From assembly GCA_021234155.1 (NCBI GenBank), contig JAJEKV010000487.1, positions 110,339 through 174,338 of the forward strand: a DNA stretch of 64,000 nucleotides, in the 5' to 3' direction. Position 1 is the stretch's first letter. The number at the start of each line of letters is the position of its first letter. This DNA is from Isoetes taiwanensis (Eukaryota; Streptophyta; Lycopodiopsida; Isoetales; Isoetaceae). Below are positions 31,500 to 45,100 of this stretch, in pieces. A model generated the notes under the pieces. That model was not told the DNA's origin. It did not search any database and worked only from the letters and a program-made list of their open reading frames with translations. The position numbers were made by a program, and so were the translations under genes.

Positions 31500-34400
31500 T
31501 ACTTACGAATGTTTGAGCACGGGGTGGCATGTTTGAGCACAGGGGTGGCGGTTTGATAAGTTCTCGGACGGATGTTGGATTTTTTGGCCCTTATCGAGCG
31601 AGGGCCCTTGAGCGAAAAGGATTCAATGGTGGGATAGGGGGCAGAGATCCGGGGAGTGTGGTCTTTAAGCGTCACGGCCCCGTAGCTGCCCGGGAAAGGC
31701 TACCTTGGGAAACTTTTTGGGGCTCGCCTCTTGGGGTTCGGACTCTCCCCTCTAATGAGGCGGCCTTGCAAGGTCCTGGCCTTGTTTGACTTGGGCAAGT
31801 GTGCCGGCTCTCATTTGCCCAACAACGAGGCTGCCGGACCGTTCTAATGCAAACACTTTGATCTAAACCTTGTCGGGAAATTTTGGCGGCTTTGTATGTT
31901 GGCGATGACTTGGGAAGCCCTGATGACAAAAAATCAGAATTTAATTAGGTACTATGCATTAATTACGAATTTATGAATGTCTTGCTACTTGCAAAAGGCG
32001 CCCTTTACTTCTAACTACCACAGCGGAGAATCTGGATCAAACTCCATTCCGTCGGTTCCCCTTGCTTGGCGTTCTCAAGCGCATCTTATCGGCCAAGTCC
32101 CAAGTGCAAAAGACCAAACTTCGGCACCCAAAGCGCCAAACCTTTGCTAGAACACGGCAACTCATAGGGTTTTACGTTTGGGGCTCTATCCTTGTCGGAT
32201 TCGACTAGGACCCTTGGCAGTGTCTTGATGTAGAGAGTGGTGTTGGCCTTGAGCACGGACCCTAAAACCCACAGGCGGCTTGCCCCAAAGTCCTCTCCAG
32301 AAGGCCACGGCGACCGGACGGGCAGCTTCCCTCCGGAATCGTGATTCGGCTACGCCAATGGACTCGGAATGTCGACATTGTCACGGTGACCAAGTTTCGT
32401 GGCGAGAAGACCACCCCTTCTCGGGAGGCGTCAAACTATCTCATGTCCAACACACTCGTAGTCAATTGGCCTAGGAGGTGGCTATCGAATCTTTTAGCGT
32501 GGGCGTAAGTGTTTTCTTTCTTTTGCAAAACCGAAGTTGTGAAACTTGGTCTCTAGGGTAATTTCGGCCTCATGCCGGACGATGTGGCGAGAATCAAATC
32601 GCCATTAGAACCCCTCTGCAATGTCGAGCGACAAAACACTTTGGTTTCTACGATTCGGTAGCGGAGGGGCGGCCAGCGGTTTGATAAGTTTCTCGGACGG
32701 ATGTTGGATTTTTTGGACCTTATCGAGGGCGGGGCCCTTGAGCGAAGGATTCAGCGATTGGGATAGAGGCAGAGATCAGGGAGTGTGGTCTTTAGCGTCT
32801 GACCCCCGTGGTTGTTTGAAAGGTACGCCTCGGGGAAAACTTTGGGGCTCGCCTCTTGGGGTTCGGACTCTCCCCTCTAATGAGGCGGCCTTGCAAGGTC
32901 GGCCTTGTTTGACTTAGGCAAGTGTGCCCATTTCGGTTGCCCAACAGCAGAGCTGCCCGGGACCGTTCTAATGCAAACACTTTGATCTAAACCTTGTCAG
33001 GAAATTTTGAAAATTGGCTGTATGTTGGCGATGACTTAGGAAGCCTCTTTGACAAAAATCAGAATTTAATTCCGTACTATGCATTAATTACAATTTATGA
33101 ATGTCTTGCTCTTTTGCAAAAGCTGCCCTTTACTTCTAAGCTGCCACAGCGGGAGAGATGCAGATCAAACTCCATTCCGTCAGTTCCCCTTGCTTGGCGT
33201 TCTCAAGCTGCATCTTATCGGCCAAGTCCCAAGTGCAAAGGACAAAACTTCGGCATCAAAAGCGCCAAACCGCTGGAACACGACAACTCATAGGGTTTAC
33301 GTTTGAGCTCTATCCTTGTCGGTCGACTAGGACCTTCGCCGAGTGTCTTGGCGTAGAGGGGTGTTGGCCTTGAGCGGACCTAAAACCACAGGCGGCTTGC
33401 CCCAAAAGTCCTCGCCGAAGGCCACAGCGGCCGGACGGGCAACTTCCCTCTCGGGAATCGTGATTCTCGCCAATGGACTCGGAGCGTTGACATTGCCCTA
33501 GGGACCAAAGTTTCATGGCCAAAGACCACCCCTTCGAGGTAGCATCAAACTATCTCATGTCCAACACACTTCGTAGTCAATTGGCCTGGGAGGTGGCTAG
33601 CCGAATCTTTGCAGCGTGGGGGCGTAAGTGTTTCTTTCTTTTTAAGCCCGTGAGTGCAACTTGGTCTCTAGGGTAATTCGGCCTCGGACCGATGTGGCGA
33701 AATCGAATCGCCATTAGGAGCCTCGCAATGTTACGAGCGACAAAACACTTTGGTTTCTACCGCGGTCGACCAGCGGGGCGCCAGCGGTTTGATAAGTTCT
33801 CCCGGGCCGGATGTTGGATTTTTTGGACCTTGTCGAGGCGGGGCCCTTGAGCGAAGGATTCAGCGGTCGGATAGGGGTAGAGATCGAGGTGTGGTCTTTA
33901 GCGTCGGCATTGCATTTGCCGAAAGGCGCCTCGGGGAAACTTTTGGGGCTTCGCCTCTTGGGGTCGGGACTCTCCCCTCTAATGGGGTGGCCTTGCAAAG
34001 GTCGGCCTTGTTTGACTTGGGCAAGTGTGCTTGTTCGGTGCTTAACAACGAGCTGCCGGGCGTTCTAATGCAAACACTTTGATCTAAATCTTGTCGAAAA
34101 TTTTGAAAAGCGGCACGTATGTTGGCGATGACTTAGGAAGCTGCTGACAAAAAATCAAATTTAATTTCATACTATGTATTAATTACGAATTTATGAATGT
34201 CTTTTCTTGCAAAAACGCCCTTTACTTCTAAGCGCCTAGCGGAGAGTCTCTGAGGATCAAACTCCATTCATTGCGGTTCCTTGCCGTGTTCTCAACTGCA
34301 TCTTATCGGCCCAAGTCCAAGTGCAAAAGACCAAAAGGCTTCGGCACCCAAAGCCAAACCTTCTGGGGCGACAGCTCATAGGGTTTACACGTTTTAAATC

Positions 34401-37400
34401 ATGTCGGTCGACTAGGACCTTCCTTGCCAGGTAATGTCTTGATGTGGGGGTGGTGTGTTGGCCTTGACCACGGACCCCTAAAACCACACAGGCGGCTTGC
34501 CCCAAAGTCCTCTCAGAAGGCCACAGCGGACCGGGGCAACCTCCCTCTCAGGAATCGTGATTGGCTACGCTAATGGACTCGGAATGTCGACGCATTGTCA
34601 CGGTGACCAAGTTTCGTGGCGGAAGACCACCCCTTCTGAGGAAGCGTCAAACTATCTCATGTCCAACATACTGCGTAGTCAATTGGCCTAGGAGGTGGTA
34701 TCGAATAACCAGCGTAGGGCGAAGTGTTTCTTTCTTTTGCAAAATGGCCGGAAACTTGGTCTCTAGGGTAATTTAGGCCTCCCGGACGATGTGGTGAAGT
34801 CAAATCGCCATTCGAGACCTCGCAATGATCAGAGAACGACAAAACACTTTGGTTTCTACCGCGGTCGACCCGGGGCGCTTAGCCCGGTTTGATAAGTTCT
34901 CGGGGCCGGATGTTGGATTTTTTGGACCTTATCGAGGCGGGGCCCATGAGCGAAAAGGATTCAGCGATTGGGATAGGGGAGGCGAGAGATCGGGGAGTGT
35001 GGTCTTTTAAGCGTCGGCCCCGTGTTGCGGCGGCCGGGGAAGGCTACCGGGGAAACTTTTGGGGCTTTCGCCTCTTGGGGTTCGGACTCTCCCCTCTAAT
35101 GAGGCGGCCTTGCAAGGTCACGGCCTTGTTTGACAGGCAGTGTGCGGCTCGGTTGCCCAACAGCGGGAACTGCGGACGTTCTAATGCAAACACTTTGATC
35201 TAAACCTTGTCAGGAAATTTTGAAAACTTGGCTTTGTATGTTGGCTGATGACTTAGGAAGCTTCTCTGCAAAATCAGAATTTAATTCGACTATGCATTAC
35301 TCATGAATTTATGAATGTCTTGCCATCAGTAAAAGCCGCTTTACTTAATCATGCCAATGAGGGAGGCTGTATCCAAACCCATTCCGCCGCCTTGCTTCAA
35401 GGCTCACCGCATTCATCGCTGTTCCAAGTCAAAGGGACTAAAATCGCATCCAAAATCGAACCCTCATGGAAACCGATAACCATAGTGGTTTACGCTTCGG
35501 AGGTTTCTATTCCCTTTGCCGGGCTGGACCAGACCTGCGCTCGGTCTTGTCGAGGGGTGTTGACGCCAGCCACGGACCCTAAAAACCACCCAGAGGCGGC
35601 TTGCCCCAAAAAGTCCTCCTTGAGAAGGCTCCAGCGACGGACAGGCAACTTCCCCTCCGGGAATCGTGATTCGCTCGCCAATGGACTCGGGCGTTTGACA
35701 TTGCCCTAGGGACCAAGTTTCATGGCCAAAAGACCACCCTTCTCGAGGTAGCATCAAACTATCTCATGTCAACACACTTTCGTAGTCAATTGGCCTAGGA
35801 GGTAGGCATAGAATCCGACCGCGTGGGGCGTAAGTGTTTTCTTTCTTTTTGCAAACCGACAGGTGCAACACAGTCTCTAGGGTAATTTCAGCCTCCCGGA
35901 CGATGTGGCCGACCGCATTCGCCGAGTTTTCCGCACGTTCTGAGCGACAAAACACTTTGGTTTCTACGGTCGGCCGCGGGGTGGACAGCGGTTTGATAAG
36001 TTCTCACCCAGACCCGGATGTTGGATTTTTGGACCTTATCGAGAGACGGGGGCCCTTGAGCGAAGTTGATTCAGCGGTCGGATGGGGGCAGATCCCCGGA
36101 GGGTGGTCTTTAGCCGGGACGGCTCCCCTGGGAGTTTCGCCAGAAAGGTCAGCTGAAACTTTAATGCCTGGTCGTGGACTTCTCCCTATCGAGGTGGCCT
36201 GCGCTGTCCTGGCCTTTATTTCGACCTGGGCAAGTGCCACCGCTGCTCAACAACAGTCGTCGTGACTGCTTCCACGCAAACACTTTTGATCTAAATTGTC
36301 CAGAATTTGAAATCGGGTCAGAGTGTTGGCTGGCGACTTTAGGAAGCTTTGTTGACAAAAATCAGAATTTAATTTGCTACTATGTATTAATTACGAATTT
36401 ATGAATGGTTCCTTGCCATCAGTAAAGCTGCCCCTTTACTTAACCGCCACGGAGTGAGTATGATTAAATTTTCCATTCCGCCGCCTTTGCTCGTGATTTC
36501 AATCAAGACCATCGGGCCAAGTCCCATGCAGAAGACTAAAATCCTCAGACCCCAAAACGCAAACTCCGCGAACTCGCACTCATAGGGGTTGACGCTTTTG
36601 AGGCTCTATCCGTCGACCGACTAGGACCTGGCGTCGTTGTCTTGACGTGAGGGGTGGGTGTTGAGCGAAAGTACCTGGACTTTTAAACCACTCGAAGCAA
36701 ATTTTGCCCCAAGTCCTTCCTCCTCAAGGCTCTCGCGACGGGAGCTGCAACCTCTCCGGATCGTGATTCGCTCGCTAATGGACTCAATGTCGACATTGCC
36801 CTGGGACCAAGCTCGTGGCTGTAAGACCACCCTCTCGGCGGAAGCGCCAAACTATCTCATGTCCAACACACTCAGTCACTGGCCCAGGAGGCGGGCCGCC
36901 ACCACCCAAACGAGGGCGAAGTGTTTTTTCTTTGCAAAATCGACTGTGTAACTTGGTCTCTAGTACTTCGGGCTCGGACGGCGTGGCAAGTCAATCGCCA
37001 TTCCGGAGCTCGCGAAGGCCGTCCGAACGACAAACACTTTGTTTTCAGTAAGGTTTACCGTGCAGAACGCTTCAAGGTTTGATAAGTTTCCTGACCTGAT
37101 GTTGGATTTTGTTGGACCTTATCGAGCCAGGGCCCCTTGAACGAAGGATTCAACGGTGGGATAGGGGAAACCAGATCCGGGAGGTGGTCTTAGCTGTCTA
37201 CGGGCCCCTGGGAGCGCCGTACCGGAAAGGGCTACCTCGGGAAACTTTTGGGGCTACTCTTGGGGTTCGGACTCTCCCCTCTAATGAGACGGCCCTTGCA
37301 AGGTCCCCGTCCTTGTTTGACTTTGGGCAAAGTGTGCCCTTCATTTGCCCAACAACCGTTTTGCAGGACCGTTCTAATGCAAAACACTTTGATCTACACC

Positions 37401-38600
37401 TTGTCCGGAAATTTTGAAAAACTGGCATGTATGTTGGCTGGCGACTTAGGAAGCCCGGCGACAAAAAATCGAGAATTTAATTCCGTTACTATGCATTAAT
37501 TACGAATTTATGAATGTCTTGCTTTGCAAAAGGCGCCTTTACTTCTAAGCGCCATAACCGGAGGAGTCTGGGATCAAACTCCATTCCGTCGGGTTTCACG
37601 CTTAGCGCTGCGTTCTCCAAAGCGCATCTTGCTCGGCCAAGTCCCAAGTGCAAAAGACCAAGGCTTGACACCCAAAAGCGCCAAACCACCTGCTAGAACA
37701 CGGCAACTCATAGGGTTTACGTTTGAGGCTATCATCTTGTCGACGGACTAGGACCTTGCGGAGTGGCTCTTGGCGAGGGGTAGGCACGAGGCGAGTGGAC
37801 TTTAAAACCATCCGGAAGGCTTGCCCCCCAAAGTCCTCTCCGGCCACGGCGACGGACGGCAACTTCCCTCTCCGGAATCATGAATTCGGCTCGCTTAATG
37901 GACTCTTTAAACGTCGACATTGCCACAGGGACCAAGTTTTCATGGCGGAAGACCACCCTTCTCGAGGAAGTGATCAAACCATCTCGCGTCCAACACACTT
38001 TCGTGGTCGGTTTTAGGAGGTGGCGGTCGACACCTTGAGCGTGGGGAAGCGTAAGTGTTTCTTTCTTTTGCAAAATGGCGGCAACTTAATCTCTAGGGTA
38101 ATTGCCCTCCCGGACGATGTGTGGCCGAATCGCCATTAGGAGCCTCATAATGTCTAAGCGACAAAACACTTTTGGTTTCTACCGCGTAAAACCCAGCGGG
38201 GCCGTTTGGTCGGGTTGATAAGTTCTCGGACCCGGATGTTGGATTTTTGGACCTTATCGAGGCGGGGCCCTTGAGCGAAGGATTCAATGGTGGGATAGGG
38301 GAGCAGGATCAGGGGTGTGGTCTTTAGCGACTGACCCAGTGCCGGCCTGCCGAGGAAAGGCGCCTCGGGGAAACTTTGGGGCTAAGCCTCTTGGGGTCAG
38401 GACTCTCCCCTCTAATGAGGTGGCCTTGCAAGGTCACGGCCTTGTTTGACTTGGGCAAGTGTGCCGGCTTCGAGGTGCCACAAAGTTCTCTTCTGAAGGC
38501 CGGCAATGGACGAGGCAATTTCCCTCTCAAAACCATGATTTGGCTCTTCGGACTCGAGGAATATCGACGCATTACCACAGGGACCAACACCGTGGCGAAG
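31500..38600. repeat. Array of about seven diverged 1.1 kb units
   Basis: The landmark GATGTTGGATTTT occurs at 31571, 32700, 33810, 34909, 36017, 37098 and 38235 (spacings 1129, 1110, 1099, 1108, 1081 and 1137). Units also share CTCTCCCCTCTAATGAGGCG, AATGCAAACACTTTGATCTA and TTATGAATGTCTTGC. They differ by many substitutions and small indels. No frame stays open through a unit, so they do not look coding. The last unit is truncated (jumps at about 38460) before the right subterminal repeats. Units are GC-rich compared with the surroundings. Confidence 0.92.
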
Positions 38601-38639
38601 ACCACCCCTTGTTCTCCAAAAGAACAAAGTACACCAGAC

Positions 38640-38880
38640 GCTCCAGACGCGACAAAGACGTCATCGCCGCGACAAAAGTGACGACGCTGGCGCGATGCGG
38701 TCGTGAGATTTGCGGCGCACTCACAGTGAGCGATCTCGCCACGCCACGGTCGATTGTTTGCGACCACGCCGTGATGCGACGGTCCGCGACGTGACGTCGC
38801 ATTGACGCCGCATGGCGACGTTATTTGCGACGCCACACGCCGTACGCATTTCCCGCCGCAACACGCCGCTTAAATGTCCA
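38640..38880. repeat. GACGCC subterminal repeats, right end of the CACTA element
   Basis: The same family as 29290-29510 but in the opposite orientation (GACGCC, GCGACG and CGCCGC units), more diverged. They end in ACGCCGCTTAAATG, the inverted counterpart of CATTTAGCGGCGT at the left. Confidence 0.85.
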
Positions 38881-38896
38881 TTCTCTTGTTGTGTGT

Positions 38897-41800
38897 CATG
38901 GGCTTGAGAGGTTGCGGTGGAGTTGCCCCACTATTTCAAGGATGCCCTTGCTCCATATATCCGCTTCATAAAGCGGATAGATATAATTGCTACATGTGGC
39001 TCAAACTTCATTGTCACAATAGTAGTACCATTTTTGTTTACATTGTTACTTCCCACCTACATCATCACCTTTTTATGATGAATATGATGTATTTCATGGT
39101 GATCCCTATGGTGATCTTTTATGATGACGTGCTCAATTCAAGCAGGTTGGGGCATGTTATTCTTCTTGGTGATTTTCAATGCTTTCGCCTTCTTGAAAAT
39201 GAAAGCTGCTCAACTCATACTTGAGGGTGTCCATGTGACCCTTTATGGATGTACGCTAATGATAGATCTTTCCACGTTCATCGCTGATGCTAACAAACCC
39301 GTCTCAACATTTGGAAGGGAGCTCATCTAGTTGTGTGAAGTCTTTGAGATGGTACTTTGTAATGGCTTAGAGCAATGGCCACACTCTAAAAGGTATTACA
39401 TGCGAGATAGGATGGCGGGGTGGTATTTACACTGTTATTGATTATGTCATTTCCCAAGTGCAAGCCTTGGATCTCATTTCCAGATTTTGAATTGGCACAA
39501 GGCATAGAGATGAGGAGATAAAATCGATCCACTATCCACTTTATTTTATCATTAGCGGGTGGCATTTCCACCTCTTCAACCCATTGCTATCAGGCTCTCG
39601 TCCCCGCATTCGTTTGACTTATTTTAGATCTTTTTTGAATATGAGCGAGACTTATTATCCCTGGCGGCTTGGGTATTTTGGATACCCAACTCTTCAAAAT
39701 AAACTTTGCGTCCTTACTTATTTGTCTCTTGCTTTGGTACGCGCACTACGAGTGTTACTTACTTTCGTACTAGTAGGAAATCCTTTCTGAAATGCGGTTT
39801 GTGGTAAAGAAGGCTGGCAGGCTTAAAACAATTGCGAGCGATAGTTGGGCGGTCCTTGACATAATGCCATTAAAGATTATAAGAGTTTGTTTTTGAAACG
39901 CAAGAAGGCATGCTTGCTGTCGAGCATCGGAGTAAATGTTTGGTTTCATCGCTTTTTTTATGGAGCCCCACCTCTCTCAAGCGCAGGTGTATTACATCAC
40001 CACCTCCTACCTTGGACATACTTCTATGCGGGAAGAATGGGATGAGAGCGATTGGTCCACTTATATGACTGGTCCCAACCTTAATTCCTTGCGGCCTCCT
40101 AGAAAGTGATATCTCAATTTACAGAGAGTGGAAGTCAAAGAAGGACTCGTGATATCTATTCACTGGCAAGTCTCCCCGATTCTGTTTCAGGCAGAATTGT
40201 TTAAACAACAGTTCCGGCTATTGCTTCCAATCATCATCATTTTTAAATCGTTTTCTGTTACGCTTTGCTGCAAACTTGTCACAAGAAGATCGTACTAATT
40301 CTTACAAAGTGGTGTGATAAGCATGATCCTCTAATTATCGCATGATCATGGTGGGTGTCTATTTCAAAGCTCTTAGCCGCCTTACCGAGAAGCAGTGGAC
40401 ATCATAAGTGTAATATTATCAGATGGCTGTGAGGGATGATAAAGTTTTCGCCCATGCCATTCACAGACCATATTTTCACATTGCACATGCTTACGAACAT
40501 AACAAGTTTGGAAACAAGACTCTATATATGTTTTCAGGATTTTACCGCTTTTGATACAGCACCACGCCGAGTTTCTTTTGGCGCTGCTTCAGTACACTTC
40601 AGTTCCACAAGATCTCTCAAATGCGCTTATTGGTTTCATAAAGGGTTTTAAGTAAATCTCCAAAGATCGTGTACTAAATCACTAGTACATTGGAGTCTCG
40701 TGGCTTGCCCCATTCCCAAGACTCTTGGGCCTGTACATTGATCAATTGGAAGAATGGCTTTGATAAATCACATGCGGAGGTCCACATTTGGTACACTAGT
40801 ATCACAGGGCAACTTGAGTGGAGCAAGATGATGTTTTTACTTTCGGCATCACTGCTAGCATGCAAGCATTTACATGCCTCAAGATGCTTAGAGAACATGT
40901 CTCACAGAGTTAATCTCCAAAAGACCAAGCTTTTGCAGTCTAACTCTCATTACATGTTCACTATGCACCATGATAGTCATGAAGTTGGGGTTGTAGAGCA
41001 AGTATCTTGTGTAGAATTCGTGTTATCACATTTTAAATAGTAGACACAAGCGGGTGGTTAGTTTGATGTGGAGAGCACTTATGCAATGCAAACAATTGTT
41101 TTCAAGCAAGAGAAATCCAAGGATTGGCCACGAAAGCCCACTCTGTTTCCGGGCTTTGGTAGAGCCTGCTTTTACTGTATGGTTCTCAAGTGTGGGCCTC
41201 GCCATTATGCTAGTGCTTGGGAGAGCTTGGAGCGAGTGCAAAAGTCCTTTTCTCATTTCATGTACCGAGTTAAAACAACGTGCCCTATGCTATTCTTTTT
41301 ACAGAGATGTGTTTTGCCTCTTTCAACATTCTGAAGCGCCATTCTGATTTATATTCTACAGTACCCACGGATGAAGTAGTATCCCGTTTTGCATCACAGC
41401 TGAATTTCTCAGCGTTTAAACGAGCAAGCTGGAAAGAGCACAGACCATGGTTTGCCTGCTGGGTCAGGCAACCGCAGCACCGCTCGATGCTTCACAGCCT
41501 GAACCTTTAGCTTTTGCAATAATATCTCAATTGGCTGCTTTTCTCAAAAGATATGGGACAGCGTGACTTGGCTCAAGTGAAAATCAAGCCACATTATGCA
41601 CAGAGAATCCTACCTAGCACCAGGAATAAGTTTGTAGAAGTGCATCAATTCGCATAGGGTCCCCGCAGTCTGATTGAGACAGTAGATGGGAGGCGGCCGC
41701 ATTTCCTTGAGAGAGTATTACTTTGTGCCCGATTCTGCTATGTTATTGATAATGAAAGCCATACTCTTTTTTGAGTTGCCACGCTTTTGAGATAGTCCGA

Positions 41801-42110
41801 ATCATTTTTTGACCTTAGCATTCCATTCCACGCCTACAACCCAATTTTGAGCACCATCACATTGCATGACTTGAAGCATTATACATACTTGAGGTTCTAG
41901 ATAAATGTCTGCAATTACTAAGCCCTCGGTAGTCATTGTATCTAAAAAGCATTTAGTATAAGCCATTCTTGCAAGCTGTTTTTCCTTGAAAATCTTTTCT
42001 GAGATTTTTAATCCTAGTAGTAATGATTGTACTAGCCTATTGTATGGTCCCACTTGACCTATTGGTCTCGATGGACGTTAAAAAATCTATTCTATTCTAT
42101 ATTCTATTTG
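38897..42110 (+). mobile_element. Decayed L1-type LINE, 3' part (endonuclease, reverse transcriptase, tail)
   Basis: Continuing from the left half: HKADRYNCYMWLKL (about 38970) and LGHVILLGDF (about 39150) are endonuclease-like, followed by LCEVFEMVLCNGLEQWP (39332-39381) and VIDYVISQVQALDLIS (about 39440). Reverse transcriptase-like pieces run from about 40700: VNLQKTK near 40915, FRALVEPAF near 41150, and a Cys/His-type end FCYVIDNESHTLF near 41735. The YADD box position (near 40825) reads EQDD in the best frame, so the polymerase is dead. The 3' end shows a TATTC-rich tail (42086-42109), typical of LINE insertion. No target duplication was found. Confidence 0.8.
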
Positions 42111-45100
42111 GCACCGCTATCCGCCCCCAATTCCCAGAATGAAAGAAGCCATAAGGTATAAATGTGTTAGGCATGATTTACTTACATTTCTTATAAGTAA
42201 GAGGTTAGATTTTGTATATTAGTCATTCACGGTGTTTATGGAAAGTCCGATATAGAGGAGAAAAAATGGGTTCTGGTGTCACGCCCGCTTCCGTGGCTAG
42301 GGCTGCGCAATGGGGAAGGAGGCCGCCCCATCTCCTCTTTCTCCGCATTGCCGCAGTACCCTTTGCAAACCGCATACTACGATCCCATAGTGGGGTTTGC
42401 CGATGCCGTAAGATTTTTCTTCAAAGAACAAATTTGCCGGACGATTCTCGAAGTGCGGTCTTGTGGATTTGGTTTTGGTGTTACTACGTGGGTATCGCCC
42501 AATCTTTATAGCTGATTGCTGGCAAACTGCTACCGGTATGGGCGCAGAGTCTATAAGGTGGAGGACGAAGCTTCTAATCTTTCAAAGAGAGCAGCTTGGG
42601 TCCGTTTTGCGCCTTTAGTTGGATCTTCATTCATTTGGTTTTTCTCCCGCCTCTTTCTTGCTAAAGGAGCATCTTAGGATGTTTTTGAAAGGAGCAGTAA
42701 ATTTTGATCTTAAACGAGAAGTTTAAAACAGATATTAGATTATTTGAGACGCTTTAGCTAGGATTCGGAAAGTAGGTCCGCAAGATTCCACATCAAGACC
42801 CAGAGCATCAGAGCTGACTAGGGAGAGTTCTGGCCGGGCTGTGGTTCAGGCCTGCATAGCATTTGATCGAGCATCCCGAGCACAAATATCTTATTTTTAA
42901 TTCCAGTCGGCCAGTGTGTCGTTTTGAATTTGTCTAGCTCAGCCATACTTGCTTCTCCCATGTGCCATGAGATTGTCCAAAGTTACTCCACATCCTTTCT
43001 CTATTTCCTATTCTCACAAGAGGTTTTCTCGGATATCTTAAGATCCGTTTTAGTTTGTGGAAAAATTGCATTTGGCTCCTATAGTATCTCTGCTAATTGA
43101 AGATAAGTATCGAGTAATCAAGTAGATGTATGAAGAAGTAGATTTTATGTACTGGGAGTTACAGAGCATATTCAATCTTAAGGGATCATTTGGTACGAAC
43201 TATATCCGATCTATGAGGATCTATCAGACCCAATTTTTTCTATTTAAATACATAATCTCTCACTCAAAAAAAAAAAAAGGGAAGAGTCTGTAATTCAAAT
43301 ATCAAACCTGAGTCAGCGATTAAACTCATAAGAACTTTATGGCACCTCCCATCTCAAGCATGGCACCAAGACATTTGCCATGCCTTACTCTCATCATTTC
43401 CTTGGAAATAGTCTCAGCCCTGAAAACCGCAACCTTTTATAGCTCAATCGTTGTGTGGCCTGAAAGTGTCCAAGAAGGTTAGTATCGATGATTGGGATCA
43501 GATGACGAGAAAATCGGTTCAAAGTGAACAGAGGTATAGTGCACTTTCCGAAAACCGGTGTTGCATGCACATGAAGATATATTTTGTTTGAATGAATATC
43601 ACAGCTGCCATTACTGTGAGATCCTAAATTGAAATGATGGAGTAGAAAGTATTTAAATTAACTGTTGAACTATACAATAAACAACAAGCAAGGGATATCC
43701 GCGATTCGAAGCAGAAGCACTGTGTGATTTCTAAGAAAATGTGCAAACATGATTAAAATGTGGATTTTAGGTCGACATTAACGAATAGGTTTAAAATCAG
43801 ATTTCAAGCTATGGGATGCTTTTTGAACTATTTTAAACAAGATTACAATATGTCGATACATATAAATTAAATTTCTATGCAATGAACTCCTCCACTTGAC
43901 TTTATTCTTCGAATCAAATGAATATTTTATTATTGGATACTTGCAACTTTGCATTTTTGTTTCATTTCCTAATAATTCTCATAAAGACTTGTTACAAACC
44001 CCAAGAGAATAAGAATTCATTTTCTTTAATAAATTTTCAAATTAAAGTTTAATTTTACCCTTACAATCCTCATCATCATCAGCCTGAAATATAGCTGAAT
44101 TTGTTGCTATCAAACGCAAAATACACCATACTTTTTATATATTCTAAATGAGTAAAAATTGGACGGTCTCGGTTGTTGGATTCAGAGATCCGGTAGGCCT
44201 AGACTCAGGAGCAGGTTTACCTCCGCCTCCCCGCCTCAACTGTAGCTACTTAGGACTGAGGGAGCACTATGATACCGTGGGCACCATGATTTCAAACAGT
44301 GAAATACATGTCACTTAAGGATTGAGTGTGAAATTGGGGAATCAACTTTTAGTAAAAAGGCTAAGGGTCCTAATTAGAATGTTTGACCAACACAAATATA
44401 TTCATTGATGATATTATATAGGTCATTCTAATAGAAATTTGGCGTTACAATACAAAAACTAACCTTTATGGTGTGAATATTCTTCAAAGGTGCCATCAAA
44501 TCGATCAAAGATCCACACAGTTATTCTTCATTGTCATAAACTACAAATCCTCTAGTAGTCCCTCCTGCTTCAACTTTGGATCCCAGAAAATAGTATGGAC
44601 TTTAGTCTATGGGTGTTTCGCATGGATAAGGCTATTGGGATTTTGATTATAATTAGACTATGATGAAAAGGCCACCCTGGCTGAAATTGCTTATAGTTCT
44701 TCAAAAGCATCGAATATATCCTAACGCGCAAAGAATATTTTTTGTTTGGGGTGTTATGGGAAAGCTACATTTTTTGTTTTAAAAGGAGATCTTATTTTGT
44801 TAAAAAATAAAACGCAGTATCCAAAGGTGAGGCAAATATATAATCATCTCTGGAATCTTCCTTCTGCTTGTTTTCTCAACTGCTAAACCTGCCACCAAGC
44901 TCGCTTTCACCGACTCCTTCCAACCATCCGTACGACATAAAGCAGGGGTTTTGAATCAGAGCTTTTCGGCTTCTAAAATGCCTCGCCGCTACAAACACAT
45001 TTGGCCTGAATTAGCCCAGGCTGGCGTAGCCAGATGGTTTGCCCAAGTCATTTGTAATTTATCCATGTTGCATATCACCACCTCTTTAGATTATGTAATG

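Larger units (their letters stand above)
29274..38893. mobile_element. Non-autonomous CACTA-type (EnSpm) element, 9.6 kb
   Basis: The left end CACAACAAAGAAAAGG then CATTTAGCGGCGT matches the right end read in reverse complement, CACAACAAGAGAATGG then CATTTAAGCGGCGT. CACAA fits the CMCWR start of this superfamily. TGT flanks both ends (29271-29273 and 38894-38896), the 3 bp target duplication expected. LINE sequence continues on both sides, supporting a true insertion. GGCGTC-rich subterminal repeats occupy both ends. No TNP2-like transposase is visible; the interior is repeats only. Confidence 0.85.

Noticed and set aside
31529-38836. Dozens of 60-170 codon frames on both strands within the 1.1 kb units
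   Set aside because: None is preserved from unit to unit, and the frames break at different places; composition effects of a GC-rich repeat.
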